In this document: positions 1 to 6,459 of the stretch, piece by piece
How the letters are laid out: each line of letters starts with the position of its first letter
Position numbering within the stretch: position 1 is the first letter of the stretch
Origin: Candidatus Bathyarchaeota archaeon
Lineage (GTDB): Archaea; Thermoproteota; Bathyarchaeia; Bathyarchaeales; Bathyarchaeaceae
Direction of reading: 5' to 3'
DNA length: 45,675 nucleotides
NCBI GenBank assembly: GCA_020344435.1
Contig: CP070826.1
Location: 1,021,024 to 1,066,698, forward strand
Program-made: the position numbers and the translations under genes
The notes under the pieces: model-generated
Told to the model about the DNA's origin: nothing
Databases searched by the model: none
The model's input: only the letters and a program-made list of their open reading frames with translations

Positions 1-286
1 TCCACCAGTCTGCTCCTGCGAGCCAAGAGAGTCCTATGAGGAGGATTATTGCGCCTATGATCAATCCTACAATCGCGCCTCCATGTGGGAGACCAAAACA
101 TTCTTCTTCGACACGCCTTCCAAATTGTTCTCCCCATTCTTCCGCACGTCTCCCGAATTCTTCGCCCCATTCCTCTGCACGCCTTTCGAACCCTTTCTCC
201 TGTGAGATCTCCAAGTTTGTCCCACACTTAACACAGTATTTGGCATCTTCTTCGTTTCTTGTGCCACACTTTGTGCAATGAACCAT
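1..286 (-). CDS. Zinc-ribbon membrane protein, 3' end beyond the window
   Basis: The gene begins with ATG at 286 and stays open to the left edge, so the C-terminus is missing. Residues 4-24 form a zinc ribbon with two CxxC pairs (CTKC and CVKC). About residues 30-60 follow as a charged helical stretch with an 11-residue period, in which RRAEEWGE recurs. A glycine/isoleucine-rich membrane segment starts near residue 68. The family resembles the many archaeal and bacterial proteins with a short zinc ribbon followed by a helix and a membrane anchor; their job is unknown. A clear TATA box at 340-347 fits a transcript start about 30 bases before this ATG. The function is unassigned. The reading frame itself is well supported by the zinc-ribbon pattern. 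Confidence 0.75.
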   Translation of the reverse strand, partial: MVHCTKCGTRNEEDAKYCVKCGTNLEISQEKGFERRAEEWGEEFGRRAEEWGEQFGRRVEEECFGLPHGGAIVGLIIGAIILLIGLSWLAGADWW

Positions 287-339
287 AGGTCATTCCTACC
301 ATTCTCTTCTCGCGCAGAATACTGTTTCATAGGCTAGCG

Positions 340-347
340 TATAAAAG
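340..347 (-). promoter_or_regulatory. TATA box of the zinc-ribbon gene
   Basis: On the minus strand the sequence reads CTTTTATACG. It lies about 55 bases before the ATG at 286, which predicts a leader of roughly 30 bases. Confidence 0.55.
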
Positions 348-355
348 TGATTCGA

Positions 356-544
356 TCAATCGGACGCGCATTGGTGAGCCCTCCAATCTTTCTTGCTATC
401 GAATTCTGAATCGAGAAAACGCATAGCCACTGCCCAAGTGATTCGCCCAGATTTGTCAGCCAGAAAAACGGCAATTGCATGCGCGCGCGTATCTGACATG
501 AGTCTTGAAAAGATTTCCTTCCATGGACTGGAAGTTGATCTCAT
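356..544 (-). CDS. Small hypothetical protein
   Basis: This is a 62-residue frame from ATG at 544, lying 28 bases after the stop of the PAC4-like gene on the same strand. It could be co-transcribed with that gene. The middle (AIAVFLADKSGRITWAVAM) looks like ordinary protein rather than a chance frame. I do not recognise a family and see no ribosome binding site. A shorter version could start at the internal ATG of residue 16. It is listed because of its position and composition, with low certainty. Confidence 0.35.
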   Translation of the reverse strand: MRSTSSPWKEIFSRLMSDTRAHAIAVFLADKSGRITWAVAMRFLDSEFDSKKDWRAHQCASD

Positions 545-572
545 ATTTCATATTTCTATGTGCTTTTCAGAT

Positions 573-932
573 TCAAGCCTCAACCCTCTCCTTCTCAATG
601 GTCTTTCTAAGAAGCTTCAGAAGAATGGACCCAGCATCCGCTTCGCTGACTGTCTTGGTGAAGACCGATACTAGAGCCATCTTGCTCACAGTCTTGGCAA
701 GCCGCTCAGCGAGCACACGAGCAGTTGTGACATTTCTGTCACCAAGCAGAATTGAGGAGAGTGGTGGACCAACCAACTTATCCTCTTGAGGTATGGCAAC
801 AGCCAGCGTGCCAAGCTGGTCTTCCCCCTCGCTCAATAGAATGAGATCCGCGTTCCTTGTCTCCAGATAGACAGCCAAGAAAGACACACCATTCGCCTCC
901 AACTCTTCTTTAACAACTCTTGCACGTGACAA
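573..932 (-). CDS. PAC4-like proteasome assembly chaperone
   Basis: The roughly 119-residue protein resembles eukaryotic proteasome assembly chaperone 4 (PSMG4). The alignable core includes LAVAIPQ, then SSILLGD, then the ARVLAERLAKTVSK helix and a short strand. PSMG4 has LAVAM, SLLGD and GLAQRLARKTNKQ in the same order and spacing. PAC4 helps assemble the alpha ring of the 20S proteasome in eukaryotes; archaeal relatives are annotated in databases but little studied. The frame allows TTG at 938 or 932. I chose 932 because a GGTGAGG motif at 941-947 is 8 bases upstream of it. A PAC2-family chaperone lies at 11116-11889. Assignment rests on motif order recognised by eye. Confidence 0.6.
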   Translation of the reverse strand: MSRARVVKEELEANGVSFLAVYLETRNADLILLSEGEDQLGTLAVAIPQEDKLVGPPLSSILLGDRNVTTARVLAERLAKTVSKMALVSVFTKTVSEADAGSILLKLLRKTIEKERVEA

Positions 933-938
933 ATGCAA

Positions 939-1277
939 CCCTCACCATTTTTGTTATAGCCTTTGTTCTTTCCCTTATTTAGTGCTTATTAATGCCTTAG
1001 TGCGTCGAACATGTATCTTCTTGCTGTGTTGAATACGTGGAGACCAAGAGACTTCATCGAAGCCGCAATCGCTCAATTAGATCAGCCGAGAAGGGAGGTC
1101 TTCTAGCATGGATGCTAGCGCCGTGATAAGTGTCTGTTTTGAACGTCAATGGGATGGACGGCCGCAAGCTATTTCGGAAGTGAACGTAATCACTGGAGCA
1201 AGAGTCTAGCTCAATAGCTATGAGCAAAACTTTTATGGCATAGCCTTCCGCTAATAGCAGAGAATGAAGTTGAGAGC
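939..1277. other. Divergent intergenic region with promoter and palindrome
   Basis: This 339-base gap separates the PAC4-like gene (minus) from the SSB gene (plus). It holds a TATA-like CTTTTATGG at 1230-1238, about 40 bases before the SSB start. A perfect palindrome with arms CTAGCAT and ATGCTAG lies at 1103-1118. A 31-codon frame runs from 1011 to 1106, with an AT-rich element about 22 bases upstream, but nothing else supports it. No tRNA or other known RNA was recognised. Confidence 0.4.
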
Positions 1278-1664
1278 ATGTCCGAAGAGTTTATGAAAGT
1301 GGGAGACCTGAAGACCTACTCCAGAAGAGTAAACGTGAAGGTGAAGATTCTCAGCAAGACCGAGGCTCGTGAGGTTACATCGCGAAAAAGCGGCTCCACA
1401 TTCCGTGTTGCAGACGCCCTAGTAGGTGATGAGACGGGCTGCGTCTTACTTAATCTGTGGGAAGATGACATAGAGAAGTTCGATGAAGGTGATGTCATCA
1501 GCATAAAAAACGGATATGTGAATATATTTGGTGGCTCAATGAGACTGAATATTGGAAGGTACGGGCAGGCAGGCAAGATAGAAGAGGATATGCCAGAGAT
1601 AAATGCCGAAAACAACCTCTCCGAGAAGCTTTTTCCCTCTCAGAGAAGACAGGGAAATTACTGA
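1278..1664 (+). CDS. ssb: Single-stranded DNA-binding protein, one OB fold
   Basis: This 128-residue protein has a single OB fold at about residues 5-100, of the archaeal RPA/SOSS-B type. Typical elements are KVGDLKTYSRRVNVKVKI at the start, then VADALVGDETG and the strand with LNLW. A final GKI segment is followed by a short charged tail instead of zinc fingers or further OB folds. It would coat single-stranded DNA in replication and repair. The endonuclease III gene starts 12 bases after its stop, so the two form a repair operon. A TATA-like element near 1231 fits this start. The family call is firm. Confidence 0.85.
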   Translation: MSEEFMKVGDLKTYSRRVNVKVKILSKTEAREVTSRKSGSTFRVADALVGDETGCVLLNLWEDDIEKFDEGDVISIKNGYVNIFGGSMRLNIGRYGQAGKIEEDMPEINAENNLSEKLFPSQRRQGNY

Positions 1665-1675
1665 CACCCATATAT

Positions 1676-2395
1676 TTGGCATTGACCCACGAAGATTATT
1701 CCCGACATTCTCCAGATGAGAGTGCTGCATTGAACACCAAAGAGAGAGCAGCTTGCATCCTCCATGAGCTGCAGAACACCTTCTCACTTTCGCAATCGGC
1801 GGACTCCTCCAGAATGCCGTTTAGAACCCTCATAAGAACGGTGCTCTCTCAAGCCACTGCTGATGTAACCAGCGATAGGGCGTTCCAGAATCTCTCAGAA
1901 AGGTTCCCAATTACCCCGACAGTACTTGCAAACGCAGACGCAAAAGAGATTGAAGAAGCGATAAGAGTAGCAGGCCTCTACAGGAACAAGTCAAAGGCCA
2001 TAAAGAATCTCTCTCAGGTAATACTTGATCAATTCGACGGCGCTCTCGACTTCATCTACACACTACCCGTTGAAGAGGCGAGAAGGAAGCTTGTTGGGCT
2101 GCCCGGCGTGGGAGCCAAGACAGCTGATGTAGTCCTGCTCTTCTGCACCGAAAGCCCTGTGATTCCCGTAGATACCCATGTCAACCGCGTCTCAAGAAGG
2201 CTCGGACTGGCTCCCTTAGATGGAAACTACGAAGAGATTCGAGAAGCACTCCAGAATCTCTATCAGCCCAAAGAGTATCTGCTTGTTCATCTCCTGTTGA
2301 TCTCACTCGGACGGAAATATTGCATGGCAAGAAGAATCCTGTGCAGGTCTTGCCCAGTAAACACTATGTGCCCATCCAGAAAGAATAGCGATTGA
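1676..2395 (+). CDS. nth: Endonuclease III, DNA glycosylase/AP lyase
   Basis: This 239-residue enzyme excises oxidised pyrimidines and cleaves abasic sites. The helix-hairpin-helix is LPGVGAKTAD with the catalytic lysine. The catalytic aspartate follows 18 residues later in VDTHVNR, the same spacing as in E. coli Nth. The C-terminus carries the [4Fe-4S] ligands as C-x6-C-x2-C-x5-C (CMARRILC, CRSC, then C in NTMC). It starts with TTG 12 bases after the SSB stop. The N-terminal 25 residues precede the normal start of the domain and may be variable. Co-transcription with SSB is inferred from spacing. Confidence 0.92.
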   Translation: MALTHEDYSRHSPDESAALNTKERAACILHELQNTFSLSQSADSSRMPFRTLIRTVLSQATADVTSDRAFQNLSERFPITPTVLANADAKEIEEAIRVAGLYRNKSKAIKNLSQVILDQFDGALDFIYTLPVEEARRKLVGLPGVGAKTADVVLLFCTESPVIPVDTHVNRVSRRLGLAPLDGNYEEIREALQNLYQPKEYLLVHLLLISLGRKYCMARRILCRSCPVNTMCPSRKNSD

Positions 2396-2463
2396 TCAAT
2401 CTCTCCACTACTGATAGCTGGATGCCGTATGAGCGGCAAAATGCCTTAATGCTCACACACGTG

Positions 2464-3747
2464 CTATGAGGGAGACTCTGTGAGAGCTTGACTCAGCCCG
2501 ATTTCTCTGCCGTTTTTATCCAGTTTTATCTGGCCAACACGAATGGTGGAAAGTTTCTTGGTCACGGGTGTGAAAACTTTGATCGCCCGTCTTCTATAGT
2601 CGATCCCGTCTATGATGCCTATTCCCAGAAAAGCCCCTGTTTCATCGTGTAATCCCACGAGAAGACCCTCCTCCTCGCCATCGCGTATTACCCTCACCCA
2701 TTTCCCAGACGCCTCTTCAATCCTTCTCATCTGTTCCTCATCAACCCAGCTGCCCCTTCTCGAAACAATAAAAATCGTAGTTGGCATTTCTTCACAATAC
2801 ACGGGAGCGGATCCAAGTATTTCCCTTATCCTTTCCATTCTCTCGGCTTGTGGGATGTTGCCAGTCCCCATCAGCACTCTCTCAACCCTAACCCAGTTCA
2901 ATGGAGATGACTGTACCTTGGCTTTTCTCAGGTATTTCTTGTAACCTAATTCGCGCAGGATTTTTCTTTTCCCTCGGCTTCTCTTCTTAATTGCAGATGG
3001 AGAGGCTACAGCCAGAGTCTTCGTCTCCTTCAAAGTGCTGAGAATAGCGGTCAGCTCATCAGCCTCCTGCATCCCAACAACCACATCTGGGAGAACTTTC
3101 TCGGTCAACCCAACTTTGTAGCTTGCTGCTTCTTCACCAGAAACCCAACCGTCAGTGTTTATCACCAAGAGATCCAAGTCTGCGCGCTCAACGCTACTGT
3201 TCAATCTGACTAGGCCCTCTATTACCCAGTGCATTGCTTGGCTTGGGTTCATAAGCCCGACGAAATACGCCCTCTCAGCTTCGATCTCGAAGAGATCAAT
3301 GATAGGTTTTGTGATGGGACTAAATCCTATTGTGCCAGGTGGTCCAATGTCAGACTGTCCTAGATCGGCGTCGATTATTGCAGGTTTCCACTTCATTCTT
3401 AATGTTCGATTCAAAAGATAAGTGCAAAAGCTGGTTTTGCCGGAGTCGACCTCCCCCATCACCATAACAGTCAAGGGCCTTTTACACACTTTTATCTCCT
3501 TTATTGCGTCTTCCCACGAAGGAGGAATGGTGCTCCCCTTCACCTCTTCAAAAGAGGCGCCCTCACCCAGTGCAATATTGAATATGGTCCTCTTCCTAAC
3601 CATAAAGGGAACGCGCTTGCCCTCTCTTATCACAACTTTCCCCTCCTCAACCCGAGCTCCGAGAACCTCAACCGTACCATCAAAGTGGTCGACGGAGGCG
3701 GGTCCATCGACTAGTAGAGTTCTGCCTCTCTTGACCTCACGTCTCAT
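2464..3747 (-). CDS. Clp1/Grc3-type polynucleotide 5'-hydroxyl kinase
   Basis: This protein of about 427 residues matches the Clp1/NOL9/Grc3 family, which phosphorylates 5'-OH ends of RNA or DNA with ATP in RNA processing. The Walker A motif is GEVDSGKTS near residue 97. It is followed by IIDADLGQSDIGPPG, the lid-adjacent signature of this family. A beta-rich N-terminal domain and a C-terminal domain (GIGIIDGIDYRRRAIKVFTP) flank the kinase. A longer frame begins at 3774, but the ATG at 3747 has GGAGG about 7 bases upstream and is preferred. It overlaps the end of the upstream RuvC-like gene by 11 bases, so the two are probably translated together. Confidence 0.85.
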   Translation of the reverse strand: MRREVKRGRTLLVDGPASVDHFDGTVEVLGARVEEGKVVIREGKRVPFMVRKRTIFNIALGEGASFEEVKGSTIPPSWEDAIKEIKVCKRPLTVMVMGEVDSGKTSFCTYLLNRTLRMKWKPAIIDADLGQSDIGPPGTIGFSPITKPIIDLFEIEAERAYFVGLMNPSQAMHWVIEGLVRLNSSVERADLDLLVINTDGWVSGEEAASYKVGLTEKVLPDVVVGMQEADELTAILSTLKETKTLAVASPSAIKKRSRGKRKILRELGYKKYLRKAKVQSSPLNWVRVERVLMGTGNIPQAERMERIREILGSAPVYCEEMPTTIFIVSRRGSWVDEEQMRRIEEASGKWVRVIRDGEEEGLLVGLHDETGAFLGIGIIDGIDYRRRAIKVFTPVTKKLSTIRVGQIKLDKNGREIGLSQALTESPS

Positions 3748-4375
3748 CGCCACGCCTCCTCTGGAAGGTGACACCCCTTCTCTCAGCGATCTTCATGGCA
3801 GAAATGGCGTCTTTGGACTCACTCCAAAGAGGGGTAGCTCGCGTGAAATTGCTTGTCCCAACTTCACTCACTGTCTCGAGGACTATTTCCTTTGGCAAAA
3901 CCGCATCCAGCAAATGCAGCAGATTCGTGGTATAAGAGGGAACCCCATCTCCTATCCTTACTACGCTAGCCACAGCGGGTGTTCTGTTTAGAATTCTCAG
4001 AGTAGCGCTCACTGTTTCTCCCAAACTTGAAAGCGCAACTGCTTCCAAAACCTTTCCGTCAGCCAAGATAGCCAATCCGAAGGTTTTGCCCGGATCTATC
4101 CCAATGATAACCCTGTCGTAACTCTGCTTTCCGTTAGCAATGCGAATAGCTTCTTCGACAACGGCTTCGGCACCCTTCTCATCTTTAAATAGAAGGACGT
4201 TGGGGTGCCTGATAAGGTCGCGCTCTTCCTCGGTTGTTATCACAGTTTTGATGTACAGAGGGATATGATCTTGGGGAGTTAGGCTCAGAAAGGCCTCTTT
4301 CCTCTCTTTGAGTTCCCTCACAAGTTCATAGTAGGCTCTCCCTGACACGGTTGCAAGTGCTATCTTCGCCTTCAT
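3737..4375 (-). CDS. RuvC-like RNase H-fold protein, putative nuclease
   Basis: This protein of about 212 residues has a RuvC/YqgF-type RNase H fold in its second half. The first strand reads IIGIDPGKTFGLAIL, with the first catalytic aspartate. A later strand IVLETVSEVGTS offers a glutamate. SKDAISAMKIA has the aspartate-helix pattern seen at the end of RuvC-type sites. All three acidic positions therefore look intact, which suggests an active nuclease, but no substrate is known. The N-terminal 80 residues (KAKIALATVSGRAYYE) are a separate domain I do not recognise. The frame is open to 4462; ATG at 4375 avoids overlap with the divergent RadB gene. Its coupling to the Clp1 gene points to RNA or DNA end processing, by inference. 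Confidence 0.6.
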   Translation of the reverse strand: MKAKIALATVSGRAYYELVRELKERKEAFLSLTPQDHIPLYIKTVITTEEERDLIRHPNVLLFKDEKGAEAVVEEAIRIANGKQSYDRVIIGIDPGKTFGLAILADGKVLEAVALSSLGETVSATLRILNRTPAVASVVRIGDGVPSYTTNLLHLLDAVLPKEIVLETVSEVGTSNFTRATPLWSESKDAISAMKIAERRGVTFQRRRGDET

Positions 4376-4462
4376 TGGAATCGCTTCTTCTGTGTCTAGT
4401 AGGAGGACAAAATTATTAACTTTAGGCTTAATATCCGCTTTGAAGTGATGTACTTGCAGCAC

Positions 4463-5170
4463 ATGATTTTAACAGGCTGCCCTTCGCTTGATAGGTTGCT
4501 CGGAGGAGGGCTTCCCAGTGATGGAATATCACTAGTTTATGGAGAAGCGGAAACTGGGAAGTCCTCCCTTGCGGTTCAGTGTGCTGTCAACTGTGCCAGA
4601 ACAGGACTGAAGTCTATATTCATCGACTCGGACGACACGTTCTCCCCAAGAAGGTTCACACAGATAGCCCACAAGGATTACGAAATGATTTCTCCCCTCA
4701 TAGTGCTAATCAAGCCGAGCACATTTCGAGACCAAATGCAAGCTCTGGATCATTTAGAAAAGTATATGACGAAAAGAGTTGGATTATTGGTTGTCGACAC
4801 AATCACATCTCTGTATCGACTCGAGCTTGGAGACGCAAAAGACACATTCGAGATAAACAGAGAATTGAATAGGCAAATTGCTCACTTGTCCGAAGTCTCC
4901 GCAAGCTGTAGGGTGGCAACTCTCATCACAAGTCAGGTTCGAAGCATCCTAACAAGAGAACAAGAGGAGGTGGAGCCAGTGGCTACCCGGGTTTTGAAGT
5001 TCTGGTCGAAGGTTGTGCTGAGTTTGAAGCCCACGGGTCAAACGCATATCATAAGGGCCAATCTAGAGAAGCATCCAACGAGGAAGAAGCACGTGAGCTG
5101 CTATCTTACTATCAATAGAACGGGCATCCGTGACTGTAAGGGCGATATCTTAACCAAAACAGGGGGATAG
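4463..5170 (+). CDS. radB: RadB, RecA-family recombination protein
   Basis: RadB is the short archaeal RadA paralog that consists of the ATPase core only. The Walker A motif is GEAETGKSS about 25 residues in. Walker B is LLVVDTITSLYR. LITSQVR follows as the L2-adjacent segment. The protein opens with ILTGCPSLDRLLGGGLP, the normal start of RadB. The frame allows GTG 4445 and ATG 4448, but a TATA-like TTAATATC at 4428-4435 lies about 30 bases before ATG 4463, so I chose a leaderless start there. It is followed directly by the CDP-archaeol synthase gene. Confidence 0.85.
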   Translation: MILTGCPSLDRLLGGGLPSDGISLVYGEAETGKSSLAVQCAVNCARTGLKSIFIDSDDTFSPRRFTQIAHKDYEMISPLIVLIKPSTFRDQMQALDHLEKYMTKRVGLLVVDTITSLYRLELGDAKDTFEINRELNRQIAHLSEVSASCRVATLITSQVRSILTREQEEVEPVATRVLKFWSKVVLSLKPTGQTHIIRANLEKHPTRKKHVSCYLTINRTGIRDCKGDILTKTGG

Positions 5171-5174
5171 CGAG

Positions 5175-5717
5175 ACGGCAGTAACCATCGTTGATGTTTT
5201 TCACGCGCTGATCTTCATATTTCCTGCCTACTGCGCAAATGGTATGCCAGTTATCTTCGGTGGTGGACGCACTATCGATGGAGGCAGAAAGTTCTTGGAC
5301 GGGAAGCCTATCTTTGGTTCACACAAGACCTTCCGTGGGTTTTTTGCAGGCATGATAATCGGAACTTCAGTAGGCTTTGCTGAGCAAGTCTTGTTTGAAA
5401 ACTTTCATAGCTCTCCTTTCATTTCGATTATTCCTTTTTCTCCAAGTTTTTTCCTTGGACTTGCCCTATCACTGGGGGCGTTGCTGGGTGATCTAGCAGA
5501 TTCCTTCATCAAGCGGCGACTGAATATCCCCCCGGGATCCCCGCTTTTCTTGGTAGATCAGCTTGACTTTGTGGTAGGAGCCCTTCTCTTATCGCTAATA
5601 ATAGGCCAGCTGCCCTCTCTACCCATTACCTTAATCGTTATTGCCATAACACCGCCGATTCATCTTCTAACGAATTTCTCAGCGTATCTCCTCGGTCTAA
5701 AGAAGGAGTGGTGGTAA
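5175..5717 (+). CDS. carS: CDP-archaeol synthase, start codon non-canonical
   Basis: CarS transfers CTP to the ether-linked lipid precursor during archaeal membrane lipid synthesis. Hallmarks are FIFPAYCANGMPVIFGGG in the first membrane segment, KPIFGSHKTFRGF, LGDLADSFIKRR and VDQLDFVVGALL. The protein is membrane embedded with about five segments. The first ATG (5244) would cut off FPAYCANG, which is conserved, so the real start must lie upstream. The frame is open back to 5154 but holds no ATG, GTG or TTG. An ACG at 5175 sits 6 bases after GGGGGAT (5162-5168) and is my tentative start; ATC at 5187 is an alternative, and a sequence error is possible. The family call is firm and the start is not. 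Confidence 0.85.
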   Translation, partial: TAVTIVDVFHALIFIFPAYCANGMPVIFGGGRTIDGGRKFLDGKPIFGSHKTFRGFFAGMIIGTSVGFAEQVLFENFHSSPFISIIPFSPSFFLGLALSLGALLGDLADSFIKRRLNIPPGSPLFLVDQLDFVVGALLLSLIIGQLPSLPITLIVIAITPPIHLLTNFSAYLLGLKKEWW

Positions 5718-5767
5718 GCGTCAGGCTTTGTAGCCGAGCGTGCACGAATCACAGGATCCATCTGGAC

Positions 5768-5801
5768 AAGCTCTTTCTGCATACATGCATGCAGAAAGCT
5801 T
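5768..5801. terminator. Hairpin between convergent genes
   Basis: A perfect 10-base stem, CTTTCTGCAT at 5773-5782 and ATGCAGAAAG at 5789-5798, encloses a 6-base loop. It extends by AAG/CTT past a 2-base bulge. It lies between the stops of carS (plus) and the OST3/6-like gene (minus), so it could end transcripts from both sides or protect their 3' ends. Confidence 0.45.
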
Positions 5802-5827
5802 TCTGTCGGCTAATACTCCTTCTACGC

Positions 5828-6247
5828 TCAACGGGCAAGCAGCAGAAATTCAATTAGGACATATGCCACAAAGACGAAAGTACAGCCAATCAATAGTAAC
5901 ATGAATGCCTGTCGAGGTTTATACGCGTATCTTGTGCTCTCGTACGTCATGAGTAAACCTACAACAGCTATTGCGTATATGATCATTGCAAACATGCTTT
6001 CAGCCACAAATTGCTCGTTGATCCCATAGGGATAGTAGAAGATGATCCTACCCCCAGCAGCAAAGGCCGCAACGAGAGGTTTTTCTAGGAGATCGTAGAG
6101 TCCGCCTCCTAGAAAGAAGATGGAGGCTGCGACCGCTACAATAGCTATGAGGAAAATGGAGGGCTTTGCCGTAATAATTTTCCAGTATAGCTTTTGAATG
6201 TAGTAGATTATAGAAGAGAATCTTCTCGTTAGACCAGTCATGATCAT
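5828..6247 (-). CDS. OST3/OST6-like membrane protein
   Basis: This 139-residue protein has three clear membrane segments, at about residues 30-50, 85-105 and 115-136. Between the first two it carries YYPYGINEQFVAES. Eukaryotic OST3/OST6 (TUSC3, MagT1) have a comparable tract ending in QFVAET just before a membrane helix. Those proteins are oxidoreductase subunits of oligosaccharyltransferase. The thioredoxin domain that precedes the membrane part in eukaryotes is absent here. Similar proteins have been reported in Asgard archaea, so a role in N-glycosylation is possible. It overlaps the upstream small zinc gene by 4 bases (ATGA). The assignment rests on motif and topology only. Confidence 0.5.
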   Translation of the reverse strand: MIMTGLTRRFSSIIYYIQKLYWKIITAKPSIFLIAIVAVAASIFFLGGGLYDLLEKPLVAAFAAGGRIIFYYPYGINEQFVAESMFAMIIYAIAVVGLLMTYESTRYAYKPRQAFMLLLIGCTFVFVAYVLIEFLLLAR

Positions 6248-6459
6248 TTACCCTCTTTCCTGCTTAGATGCCTTACCACTTCTTTTGCCCAAGAGCCCGT
6301 ATAGGGATTCTCTGCGACCTCATTTAAATATTCCTTCCATAAAATGTCCATAGCTCCTTTCCACTTCTCATACATCAGAACCACGTTTTCATGGGCCTTT
6401 TTATGAAGCTCGCAGTATTCATTCGCTGCGTCTCTTTCGCAGATTTTGCATTTCACCAT
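6244..6459 (-). CDS. Small zinc-binding conserved archaeal protein
   Basis: This is a 71-residue protein. Its first 20 residues hold CKIC and CELH, a likely four-ligand zinc site of the CxxC/CxxH kind. A helical tail follows with several aromatic residues (YEKWKGAMDILWKEYL). The gene begins within the last 41 bases of the topoisomerase I gene and ends overlapping the OST3/6-like gene, so the three form one operon. I do not know a function for it. Confidence 0.65.
   Translation of the reverse strand: MVKCKICERDAANEYCELHKKAHENVVLMYEKWKGAMDILWKEYLNEVAENPYTGSWAKEVVRHLSRKEGK

Noticed and set aside
1011..1106. 31-codon frame with an upstream AT-rich element
   Set aside because: Too short, with no ribosome binding site or recognisable composition, so it is mentioned only in the intergenic entry.
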